Positions 16,469 through 23,973 of a DNA stretch of 25,045 bases are shown here, piece after piece. Below the pieces are notes generated by a model. The model ran no database searches, was not told where the DNA came from, and saw nothing but the letters and a program-made list of their open reading frames with translations. Location: positions 1 to 25,045 of the forward strand of contig CALJIC010000064.1 of the NCBI GenBank assembly GCA_937974195.1, read 5' to 3'. Position 1 is the first letter of the stretch. Each line of letters begins with the position of its first letter. The position numbers and the translations under genes were made by a program. This DNA comes from an uncultured Roseiflexaceae bacterium (GTDB lineage: Bacteria > Chloroflexota > Chloroflexia > Chloroflexales > Roseiflexaceae).

Positions 16469-18091
16469 ATGGAAACCGGACCGGCGTTGATCCGCGGGCC
16501 GCAGGCGCTGCTGGCGATGGCGCGCGGCTTCGAGCGGCTGGCCGCGCTGCTGGCGCGGACGCTCGGCCCGTGCCGGGGCGGCGTGCTGCACGGGCGCGGC
16601 CGCCGGGCGCCTGAGCTGCTGGCCGACGCCGGGACGGTCGCGCGGCGGGTGGTGCGCCTCCCGGAGCGCGGCGAGGACGCCGGCGCGATGCTGGCGCGCA
16701 ACATGGTCTGGACGGTGCGCGAGCGCTACGGCGACGGCGCGGCCACCGCGGCGGTGCTGGCGCGCGCCATGGTCCGCGAGTCGGTGCGCTCCGTGGCCGC
16801 CGGCGCCTGCCCCACCCGCGTGCGGCGCGGGCTGGAGCGGGGACTGGCCGCGGCGCTGCCGGCGCTGGGCGCCCAGGCCATCCCGGTGGACGGCCACGAG
16901 CAGCTGGCCGGCATCGCGGCCGGCGTGACGGGCGACGCCGAGCTGGGGCGGCTGGTCGGCGAGCTGTTCGACGTGCTGGGGCCGGGTGCGGCGCTGCAGG
17001 TGGAGGAGTACGCCGCGCCGTTCCTGGACCGCGCCTATCTGCCGGGCGGGCGGTGGCGCGCCTACCCGGCGGCGCGCGCGCTGATGCCCGAGGGCGCGAC
17101 GGAGCTGACGCTGGCGGAGCCGCTGATCCTGGCGGTGGACCAGCGGCTGGCGCGCGTGTCCGAGGTGCGGCGGGCGCTGGAGCTGGCGGCCCAGGCGCCT
17201 GGCAAGCCGCCGCTGCTGATCGTGGCGCGCGGCATCTCCGGCGACGCCCTCACCACCCTGACGCTCAACCACACACGCGGCGCGCTGACGATCGGCGCGG
17301 CGATCCTCGCCGGCGGGGCGGCCGAGCTGGCCGACGACCTGGCGGATATCGCGCTGCTCACCGGGGGGCAGGTGGCGGCGGAGGCGCTGGGCCGCCCGCC
17401 GCAGGCGACTCAGCCGGCCTGGCTCGGGCGCGCGCAGCGGGCGGTCGTCACCCATGAACATGTGACGATCACCGGCGGCGGTGGCGACGACGCCTTACTT
17501 CAGCGCCGGGTGGCCGAGCTGCGCGGCCGGATGGCCCGCCTGACGCTGGCCGACCCGGAGCGCGACCGGCTGCGGCTGCGGGCGGCGCGGCTGGCGGGCG
17601 GCGTCGGGATCGTCAAGGTGGGCGGCTACACCGCCGCCGAGCGCGAGCAGAGGAAGGAGCTGGCGCGCAAGGCGCTGCGGGTGCTGGACCTGGCGCTGGC
17701 CGAGGGGATGGCGCCGGGCGGCGGCGCGGCCTACCTGGCCTGCGTCCCGGCGGTGCGCGCCGCGCAGCAGGGAGCGGCCAGCGCCGACGAGGCGGCGGGG
17801 GTTGCGGCTGTGGCGCGGGCGCTCGCGGAGCCCGCCGCGCAGATCGTGCGCAACCACGGCGCCGTCCACCCGCCGGTGGCGCTGGCCGAGATCGAGCGGC
17901 TCGGCCCGGGCCACGCGTTCGACGCCGGCGCAGGCGCCTACGCCCACATGGCCGAGGCCGGCATCCTCGACAGCCTGGCGGTGCTGCGCGGCGCGCTGAT
18001 GGCGGCCACCAGCGCCGCGGCCATGCTCGTGACCACCGATGTGCTGGTGCTGACCTCGGAGAGGCGGCGCCGGCTCAGCCTGCGCCCGTAG
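16469..18091 (+). CDS. Divergent GroEL-like chaperonin paralogue
   Basis: This 540-residue protein aligns in order with type I chaperonin along its whole length. Landmarks are TLGP (31-34), the ADAG loop with D53 (E. coli GroEL D52), GDG (88-90, D89 for D87), an apical-domain stretch PGKPPLLIVARGISGDALTTL (within 244-264), LAGGVGIVKVGG (375-386), the GGG turn (417-419) and AGILD (497-501). By ungapped alignment back from the GGG turn, the catalytic aspartate D398 of GroEL is Lys (K401). The phosphate-binding GDGTTT is GDGAAT. The Gly-Met-rich C-terminal tail is absent; the end is Arg-rich. It may bind ATP but hydrolyse it poorly, or serve as a specialised holdase or dedicated folding helper. 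No groES lies nearby. AAGGAG precedes the ATG, 13 nt after the ATPase 3 stop. Confidence 0.9.
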   Translation: METGPALIRGPQALLAMARGFERLAALLARTLGPCRGGVLHGRGRRAPELLADAGTVARRVVRLPERGEDAGAMLARNMVWTVRERYGDGAATAAVLARAMVRESVRSVAAGACPTRVRRGLERGLAAALPALGAQAIPVDGHEQLAGIAAGVTGDAELGRLVGELFDVLGPGAALQVEEYAAPFLDRAYLPGGRWRAYPAARALMPEGATELTLAEPLILAVDQRLARVSEVRRALELAAQAPGKPPLLIVARGISGDALTTLTLNHTRGALTIGAAILAGGAAELADDLADIALLTGGQVAAEALGRPPQATQPAWLGRAQRAVVTHEHVTITGGGGDDALLQRRVAELRGRMARLTLADPERDRLRLRAARLAGGVGIVKVGGYTAAEREQRKELARKALRVLDLALAEGMAPGGGAAYLACVPAVRAAQQGAASADEAAGVAAVARALAEPAAQIVRNHGAVHPPVALAEIERLGPGHAFDAGAGAYAHMAEAGILDSLAVLRGALMAATSAAAMLVTTDVLVLTSERRRRLSLRP

Positions 18092-18112
18092 CGCGGCCTG
18101 GGAGGAGTCGAA

Positions 18113-19834
18113 GTGGACGATCGCTGGCAGACGCTCCCGCCGATCCGGCCGCCGACGCCGGTGACTGCGCTGGCGGGCGGGCCCGGCGGGGTGTGGGCCG
18201 GCGGCGCCGGTGGCGTGGCGTGGCTGCCGGCCTCCGGCGACTGGCTGCCGCAGATCAGCGGGCTGCCGGTCACATCGGTGGCGGCGCTCGCTCACGCTGG
18301 CGGGTGGCTGCTGGCCGGCGGCGCGGGCGGCATCGCCCGCTCTTCCGACGGCGGGCGCAGCTGGCGACCGGCCGACACCGGCGGGCCCATCGGGGCGGTC
18401 ACGGCGATCGCCGTCTCGCCGAGCTTCGACCAGGACTACACCGCCCTGGCGGCGACGCTCGGCGCCGGCGTGCTGCGCAGCTCGGACGCCGGCCGGCACT
18501 GGCAGCCGGCCACGTTCGGCCTGGAGACGCTGGAGGCGACCGACCTGCTGTGGCTGGGTGGCGAGGAGGTGCTGCTGGCGACCGCCGACGGGGCCTACCG
18601 CTCGCCGAACGGCGGGCGCGCCTGGCGGCGCTGCGCCGGGACCGAGGGCGCGCCGCTGGCGGCGCTCGCCGCTGGCCCCGACGGCGCGCTGTTCGCGGCG
18701 GTGGAGCTCGGCGGGCTGCTGCGCGCGCCGGGCGCCCACGCGCGCTGGGAGCGGCACGGCGACCTCCCGCCCGACATCCGGATCACCGCGCTGCACGCCG
18801 CCCGGAGCGGCAGCCTGCTGCTCGGCAGCGTCGACCACGGCCTGCTGCGGTCGTGCGACGTCGGCGCCACCTGGCAGCGGGTGGCCGACGGGATGGCGCT
18901 GGCGTTCGCCACGGCCGGCGGCGATATCTACGCCGGCACCGAGAGCGGCGCGCTGCGCAGCGGCGACGGCGGCGCGACGCGGGAGCCGCTCCCGGCCCCG
19001 CCGCTGCACGACCTGCGGCGGCTGCTCGTGGCGCGCGAGAGCCTGGTCGTGGCGGGGATCCACTCGCCGCCTGTCCGGCTGGCTGGCGCCGAGTGGCAGG
19101 CGCTGGAGAGCTGCCCGCTGCCACTCACCGGCATGGCGGCCGGCCCGGATGGGGCGCTGCTGGCCTCCAGCCCGGCCGGCCTGGCCCGCTCCGAGGACGG
19201 CGGGCGCAGCTGGCGGACAGTCGTGCCCGGCGCCCAGGGGTGCGTCGCCCGCATCACGCTGCGCGAGGACGGCGCTGGCTGGGCGGGGAGCGCGGACGGC
19301 GCGCGCCTGCTGCGCACCTCCGACGGCGGCCGCACCTGGATCCCGATCCCGTCGCCGTTCGGCGTCCTGCCGCTGGCGGCGCTTCAGGCGCTCCCCGCCG
19401 CCGGTCCGGATGACGCGCCGCTGCTGCTCGCCGCAACCTACGACCCGCGCCGGCAGGCGGCGCTGCTGTGGCGCTCGGCGGACGGCGGCGCGACGTGGGA
19501 GCGGGGCCTGGAGGCGCGCACCAGCTGGCCGATCGCCGCCGCCCACGACCGGCCGGCCCTGATCGCGCTCGGCAACCTGCTGCTGGTGCGGCGCGGCGCC
19601 GATCGCTGGGAGCGGACGGCGCTTCCGGGCGAGGTGCGGCGGGTGGTCGGAGACGGCGACACGCTGCTGGCGCTCACCACCGCCGGGCTGCTGCGCTCGG
19701 ACGACGCTGGCGCTCGCTGGCGCGCGGCGGGCGAGGCGCTGCCGGCGGAGCAGCTCATGGACATCGCCCTGGGCGGCGGGTTCCTGTGGGCGCTGCTGGC
19801 CGGCGGCGAGGTCCGACGCCGCCCCTGGCCCTGA
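18113..19834 (+). CDS. Cytoplasmic BNR/Asp-box beta-propeller protein
   Basis: This 573-residue protein is built from about nine Asp-box (BNR) motifs of the form S-x-D-G-G-x-x-W, starting at residues 77, 123, 164, 247, 283, 360, 402, 455 and 529. A decayed copy lies near 205. Spacing of 40-80 residues suggests a seven- to ten-bladed beta-propeller in the style of Ycf48/HCF136 or VPS10-like proteins. There is no signal peptide, membrane segment, or sialidase FRIP motif and catalytic triad that I can see, so it is probably a cytoplasmic scaffold or binding protein. The start is GTG at 18113, with GGGAGGAG 6 nt upstream. It lies 21 nt after the chaperonin paralogue and 55 nt before the halogenase-like gene. 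The fold is confident; the function is unknown. Confidence 0.85.
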   Translation: MDDRWQTLPPIRPPTPVTALAGGPGGVWAGGAGGVAWLPASGDWLPQISGLPVTSVAALAHAGGWLLAGGAGGIARSSDGGRSWRPADTGGPIGAVTAIAVSPSFDQDYTALAATLGAGVLRSSDAGRHWQPATFGLETLEATDLLWLGGEEVLLATADGAYRSPNGGRAWRRCAGTEGAPLAALAAGPDGALFAAVELGGLLRAPGAHARWERHGDLPPDIRITALHAARSGSLLLGSVDHGLLRSCDVGATWQRVADGMALAFATAGGDIYAGTESGALRSGDGGATREPLPAPPLHDLRRLLVARESLVVAGIHSPPVRLAGAEWQALESCPLPLTGMAAGPDGALLASSPAGLARSEDGGRSWRTVVPGAQGCVARITLREDGAGWAGSADGARLLRTSDGGRTWIPIPSPFGVLPLAALQALPAAGPDDAPLLLAATYDPRRQAALLWRSADGGATWERGLEARTSWPIAAAHDRPALIALGNLLLVRRGADRWERTALPGEVRRVVGDGDTLLALTTAGLLRSDDAGARWRAAGEALPAEQLMDIALGGGFLWALLAGGEVRRRPWP

Positions 19835-19889
19835 GGGACGCGGCCCGCACCCCTTCGCCGCCGCTGGAGAACGATAGCCTGGAAGAGCG

Positions 19890-21572
19890 ATGACACAGAG
19901 CTACGACCTGATCGTCGTGGGCGGCGGCCCGGCCGGCAGCACCGTCGCCGCGCTGACGAAGAAGTACGCCCCGCACCTGCGCGTCCTGCTGCTGGAGAAG
20001 GCCCGCTTCCCCCGCCACCACGTGGGCGAGTCGCTGCTGGCCGGCGCCACGCCGGTGCTGGAGGAGATGGGCGCCGCCGAGGCGGTGCGGAGCTACGGCT
20101 TCGTCGAGAAGCTCGGCGCCAGCTTCATCTGGGGCGCCAGCCGCGAGCCGTGGGGCTTCGAGTTCGACGGCGTGATCTCGCGCCTGGCGGGCCAGGGCCA
20201 GACCCTGCCGCAGACCTACACCCGCGCCTGGCAGGTGCGCCGCGGCGAGTACGACCACCTGCTGCTGAAGCACGCCGCCGCGATGGGCGTGGAGGTGCGC
20301 GAGGGCGCCCGCGTCACCGGGCTGCGCGCGGCGCGCGACGGCGACACCGAGTGCGTGACCGGCGTGGAGGTGCGCGACGATCGCGGCTCCTGGGCGGCGA
20401 GCTGCGCCTGGCTGATGGACTGCACCGGCCAGGACGCCCTGATCGGCCGCGCGCAGGGCCTGCGCGAGTACGACGAGCGCATGAACAACTACGCGCTGTG
20501 GGGCTACTGGAAGGGCGCGAAGTGGAAGCACGAGTACGTCGGCCACCCGAACCTGTCGCGGATCTTCATCGCCACCACGCCGCGCGGCTGGATCTGGTAC
20601 ATCCCCGTACTGCGCGACACCGTCAGCGTCGGGCTGGTGACGCACCGCCAGACTCTGAGGGACAGCGCTGGCCCTCCCGAGCAGCTCTACTTCGAGGAGC
20701 TGCGCGGCTGCCCCGAGATCGCCGGGCTGCTGGACGAGGCCCGCCTGGTGCGGATCAGCCCCGACCAGCGCCGCGATGTGTGCGCGATCCAGGACTGGTC
20801 GTACCAGAGCCGGCGGATCGCCGGCGCCGGCTGGGCGCTGTGCGGCGACGCCGCCGGGTTCGTGGACCCGATCCTCTCCTCGGGGGTGATGCTGGCGCAC
20901 GAGCTGGGCCAGAAGGCGGCCTACACGATCAACTCGGCCTTCCGCGCCCCGAGCGACGAGGCGGCGGCGCGCTACTGGGCCTTCTACGAGCAGACCTACC
21001 GCACCTACCTGCGCGCCTACCGGGACATGGCGTCGTTCTGGTACGCCAACAACTTCTCGACTGAGTCGTGGTGGTGGCAGGCGCGCCGCGCGCTCGACCG
21101 CAGCGCCAGCGGGTTCGACCTCACCGACCGCGAGGCGTTCGTGCGGCTGGCCTCCGGCTACGCCAACCGCGCCGAGTCGCTCAGCCTGTTCGGCAGCTAT
21201 CCGCTGCACGAGGCGCAGCAGCTGGTGGACGGCCTGTTCGGCGCGCCGGCGGACCGGGCGACGCTGGAGGCGCGCTTCGCCTCCCGACCGCCGCGGATGC
21301 GCCCCAGGGCGACGATCGGCGACGGCATGTACTACTGGCAGGGGCTGGTGCGCACCACGCGCCGGGTGTCGGTGGGCGGCGACCCGCAGCGCTACCTGGA
21401 CCTGCACCCGGGCGAGGAGGTGCTGGTGCGCATGGTCGATGGCCGGCACACCCTGGCGGACATCAACCGCGCCGCGGAGTCGATCCGGGCGCTGGAGCAG
21501 CGCATGCCGGTGCGCAGCGGCACCGAGCTGCTGGTGCAGCTGGAGGCGATCGGCGCGCTGGAGCCCACATGA
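19890..21572 (+). CDS. Flavin-dependent halogenase-like FAD oxidoreductase with C-terminal extension
   Basis: This 560-residue protein has the FAD dinucleotide fold GGGPAG (11-16) and PRHHVGESLL (41-50). A lysine in the GFVEKLGA context (K74) sits where halogenases have the catalytic lysine. It also has the diagnostic WxWxIP as WIWYIP (234-239), GDAAGF (319-324), and FxxPxxSxG as F324-P327-S330-G332. These favour flavin-dependent halogenase over geranylgeranyl reductase. A large helical region follows (355-470). The last 70 or so residues (VLVRMVDGRHTLADI onward) resemble a PqqD-like winged helix. It probably needs reduced flavin from an unseen reductase; the substrate is unknown. GGAAGAG lies upstream of the ATG. 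It is the last gene before a repeat-rich gap, so it probably ends the transporter operon. Confidence 0.85.
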   Translation: MTQSYDLIVVGGGPAGSTVAALTKKYAPHLRVLLLEKARFPRHHVGESLLAGATPVLEEMGAAEAVRSYGFVEKLGASFIWGASREPWGFEFDGVISRLAGQGQTLPQTYTRAWQVRRGEYDHLLLKHAAAMGVEVREGARVTGLRAARDGDTECVTGVEVRDDRGSWAASCAWLMDCTGQDALIGRAQGLREYDERMNNYALWGYWKGAKWKHEYVGHPNLSRIFIATTPRGWIWYIPVLRDTVSVGLVTHRQTLRDSAGPPEQLYFEELRGCPEIAGLLDEARLVRISPDQRRDVCAIQDWSYQSRRIAGAGWALCGDAAGFVDPILSSGVMLAHELGQKAAYTINSAFRAPSDEAAARYWAFYEQTYRTYLRAYRDMASFWYANNFSTESWWWQARRALDRSASGFDLTDREAFVRLASGYANRAESLSLFGSYPLHEAQQLVDGLFGAPADRATLEARFASRPPRMRPRATIGDGMYYWQGLVRTTRRVSVGGDPQRYLDLHPGEEVLVRMVDGRHTLADINRAAESIRALEQRMPVRSGTELLVQLEAIGALEPT

Positions 21573-21665
21573 CACGGCTGGCGCGGTCGCCCTGCGGGTC
21601 ACCTGCGCCAGCGCTCTGTGGAAGGTGTGGAGGGCAGCGGGCTAGGGCAGCTTGCAGCAGGGCGG

Positions 21666-21936
21666 AGTGGTGAGCCGCAGGCCTTCCGCGGACGCTTATC
21701 TTCCGCCGGTAGCGCAGTGCTGCGGCATTTGGCGCGGGAAGGACTGGAGGGCCGCAGGTCTTCCGCGAGCCGGGAGGTGTGGAGGGCCGCAGACCTTCCG
21801 CGAACGATTGTCTTCCGCCGGCTGCGCAAGCGGGGAGGTGTGAAGGGTCGCAGGTTTCCCCACGGACGCTTATCTTCCGCCGGCTGCGCAAGCGGGGAGG
21901 TGTGGAGGGCCGCAGGCCCTCCACGGACACTATTTT
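21666..21936. repeat. Tandem repeats of 61-62 bp in the gap after the halogenase-like gene
   Basis: Two nearly full units (21775-21835, 61 bp; 21836-21897, 62 bp) share AGGTGTG at the start and an identical end from TCTTCCGCCGGCTGCGCAAG onward. A third (21898-21936) covers the first half. Decayed or partial units precede them at about 21667-21720 and 21744-21774. The whole gap between genes (21573-22060, 488 nt) has no ribosome sites or family resemblance and appears non-coding. Confidence 0.8.
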
Positions 21937-21938
21937 TT
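21902..21938 (+). terminator. Candidate terminator of the upstream operon
   Basis: GTGGAGGGCC (21902-21911) pairs perfectly with GGCCCTCCAC (21915-21924) around a GCA loop, and six T residues follow at 21933-21938. The T-run starts 8 nt after the stem, which is far for a classic intrinsic terminator, so this call is tentative. The hairpin is also the third unit of the local repeat. Confidence 0.4.
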
Positions 21939-21982
21939 CCACCGCTCTGCGGCGACGCAGTCGCTGCAGAGCGGTGGAAAAA
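21934..21982. repeat. Near-perfect 49-nt palindrome
   Basis: Positions 21934-21956 pair with 21960-21982 across a GCA loop. All 23 pairs are Watson-Crick except one G-T (21951 with 21965). The outer arms are TTTTTCCACCGCTCTGC and its exact complement. On both strands the T-run is 5' and the A-run 3', the reverse of an intrinsic terminator. It looks more like a palindromic repeat or mobile hairpin. It lies 78 nt before the next gene. Confidence 0.8.
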
Positions 21983-22060
21983 CAAAGAAGGGGCGAAGCC
22001 TCTCCAATCCGGGGCGCGGGGGCGCAGCCACCGCGTACGCCCCGCAGAAGGAGACTGCCA

Positions 22061-22903
22061 GTGTACTGGGGATATGCGCTCGTCTGGCCGGGGTCGTTCC
22101 TCGCGCGCGACCCGGACCCGCTGATCGCCAGGCTGAAGTTCCTGGCCCACTACGGCCTGCAGTCCACCGGCGTTGGGCTGGGGGAGCTGGCCCGCCGCAG
22201 CGAGGCCGGCCTGGAGCGGATCGGGGCGCTGGTGGCCGAGCACGGCCTGGCGCTCAGCCTCATCCCGGGCCTGCCCTGGTTCGACCGGGACCTGGACGCC
22301 GTGCGGCGCGCTGCGGACGCGGCGCTGGAGCAGATCGAGCGCCTGCGCGGGCTGGTGCGCTGCCCGCTGGTCCACACCGGCGTCGGCGGCCACTACCACC
22401 GCTTCCTGCGCGAGCCGGGCCTGGCGTGGCAGATGGAGCGGCTGGCGCAGACGCTGCCCGCCCTCAGCCAGGGCTGCCGGGACATGGGCCTGCCGTTCGG
22501 GATCGAGAACCACGGCGACTACTACGTCGCGGATCTTGTGGAGCTGTGCCGCCAGGTGCCGCACCTGGGCATCTTCCTGGACACCGGCAACACCTACCTG
22601 ATCGGCGAGGCGCCGCTGCCGGCCTTCGAGCTCGCCGCGCCCTACGTCGTCGGCACGCACTTCAAGGACCACCGCGTGCGCCCCTGCCCCGATGCCCGCC
22701 CGCTGCACTTCGAGGTCGGGCCGTCGGTGATCGGCGAGGGCGATGTGCCGCTGCGCGCCTGCTACCGGCTGCTGCGCCAGCGCGCGCCCGACCCGGACCG
22801 GCTGGTGATGCAGATCGAGCTGATCCCGCCGGACGGGATGGACCCGCTCGAGGCGTTCGAGCGCAGCCTGGCGTTCGTGCGCGGTCTGGAGGCCGAGGTA
22901 TGA
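22061..22903 (+). CDS. Sugar phosphate isomerase/epimerase family protein (TIM barrel)
   Basis: This 280-residue xylose-isomerase-like TIM-barrel protein probably isomerises or epimerises a sugar, keto-sugar or polyol derivative. Likely divalent metal ligands are E149 (FGIENHGD), D174 (FLDTGN), H200 (GTHFKDH) and E253 (MQIELIPP), placed at the ends of successive barrel strands as in the family. The start is GTG at 22061, because AAGGAG lies 7 nt upstream and the protein then begins directly with the first barrel strand (YWGYALVWPG). The frame stays open further upstream, but through repeats. It overlaps the next gene by 4 nt (ATGA). The substrate cannot be named; the neighbouring dehydrogenase suggests a keto-sugar pathway. 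Confidence 0.9.
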   Translation: MYWGYALVWPGSFLARDPDPLIARLKFLAHYGLQSTGVGLGELARRSEAGLERIGALVAEHGLALSLIPGLPWFDRDLDAVRRAADAALEQIERLRGLVRCPLVHTGVGGHYHRFLREPGLAWQMERLAQTLPALSQGCRDMGLPFGIENHGDYYVADLVELCRQVPHLGIFLDTGNTYLIGEAPLPAFELAAPYVVGTHFKDHRVRPCPDARPLHFEVGPSVIGEGDVPLRACYRLLRQRAPDPDRLVMQIELIPPDGMDPLEAFERSLAFVRGLEAEV

Positions 22904-23958
22904 TCGAGGGCCAGACGCCGCTGCGCGCGGCGGTGATCGGCTGCGGCGGCATGGGGCTGGCGCACGCCCGCAGCCTCGCCGCGCTGGCCGACTTCACGGT
23001 GGTGGCCGGGTGCGACCTGCAGGAGGAGCTGGCGCAGCGCTTCGCCGAGCAGATCGCGGGCGCCCGCCCCTACACGGATCTGGACCGCATGCTCGCCGAG
23101 CAGCGGCCGGACGTCGTGGTGGTGGCGACGAACAACGTCACCCACGCGCCGCTGACCATCCGCGCCGCCGAGGCCGGGGCGCGCGGCGTGATCTGCGAGA
23201 AGCCGATGGCGACCTGCCTGGCCGACGGGCGGGCGATGGTGGAGGCCTGCCGCCGGGCGAACACCGCCCTGATCGTCCACCACCAGCGGCGGATGCTGCC
23301 GGAGTTCGTCACGCTGCGGCGCCTGATCGCCGAGGGCGCGCTCGGCGAGGTGCGCCTCATCCGCGCCGGGTGCGCCGGCGATGTGCTGAGCGACGGCACG
23401 CACCTGGTGGACACGCTGCGCCACCTGGCCGGCGACGCCGAGGTGCGGCGGGTGTTCGGCCAGATCCACCGGCTGCCACCCGACCCGGCCGAGGAGCCGG
23501 GCCAGGGCTTCCCGGTCTCCGGCGGCTGGCGCTACGGCCACCCGGTCGAGAGCGGCGCCATGGCGGTGGTCGAGTTCGCGGACGGGCTGCGGGCCGAGCT
23601 GTTCACCGGCACGCTTCAGCCGCGCGGCCGGCCCTACCAGGACTACGAGGTGATCGGCAGCGCCGGGCGCGTGGTCCGCGCCGGCGACCGGGCGGACCCG
23701 CCGCTGCTGCTGCTGCGCGACGACCGGGCGGGCGCTGAGGCTGTGCCGCTCGACCCGCCGCAGGCCAACCGCTACGAGCTGTTCGCGCGCATGGTGCGCG
23801 AGGGGGCCGGCCACCCGCTCGCGGGCGAGTCGGCGCTCAGGGATCTGGAGGTGGTCATGGCGATCTACGAGTCGGCCCGCCTGCGCGACTGGGTCGAGCT
23901 GCCGCTCGAGCAGCCGCGCTTCCCGCTGGAGATCCTGATCGAGCGCGGCGAGCTGTAG
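22900..23958 (+). CDS. Gfo/Idh/MocA family oxidoreductase
   Basis: This 352-residue NAD(P)-dependent dehydrogenase of sugars or polyols has an N-terminal Rossmann fold with IGCGGMG (13-19), the nucleotide-binding aspartate after strand 2 (GCDL, D39), and the conserved EKP (100-102). The C-terminal substrate domain carries the DGTH-L-D motif (D165, H168, D171), the usual site of the catalytic histidine. The ATG overlaps the stop of the upstream isomerase, so translation is coupled. Members act on inositols, glucose, deoxysugars and 3-keto-sugars. I cannot choose among them, but flanking TIM-barrel isomerases fit stepwise oxidation and isomerisation of an imported sugar. The C-terminus (about 330-352) is a short tail beyond the common domain. 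Confidence 0.93.
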   Translation: MIEGQTPLRAAVIGCGGMGLAHARSLAALADFTVVAGCDLQEELAQRFAEQIAGARPYTDLDRMLAEQRPDVVVVATNNVTHAPLTIRAAEAGARGVICEKPMATCLADGRAMVEACRRANTALIVHHQRRMLPEFVTLRRLIAEGALGEVRLIRAGCAGDVLSDGTHLVDTLRHLAGDAEVRRVFGQIHRLPPDPAEEPGQGFPVSGGWRYGHPVESGAMAVVEFADGLRAELFTGTLQPRGRPYQDYEVIGSAGRVVRAGDRADPPLLLLRDDRAGAEAVPLDPPQANRYELFARMVREGAGHPLAGESALRDLEVVMAIYESARLRDWVELPLEQPRFPLEILIERGEL

Positions 23959-23973
23959 CTGAAGGGGTGCCCT

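Noticed and set aside
18113..19834. Sialidase or other glycosidase assignment for the BNR protein
   Set aside because: Asp-box motifs alone do not imply catalysis. No FRIP motif, arginine triad or export signal was seen.
19890..21572. Geranylgeranyl reductase assignment
   Set aside because: The protein has WxWxIP and FxxPxxSxG and the PRxHVGESLL segment of halogenases, rather than the YxWxFP motif of geranylgeranyl reductases.
21934..21982. Classic intrinsic terminator
   Set aside because: The T-run is on the 5' side and the A-run on the 3' side on both strands, so a U-tract after the stem is missing.
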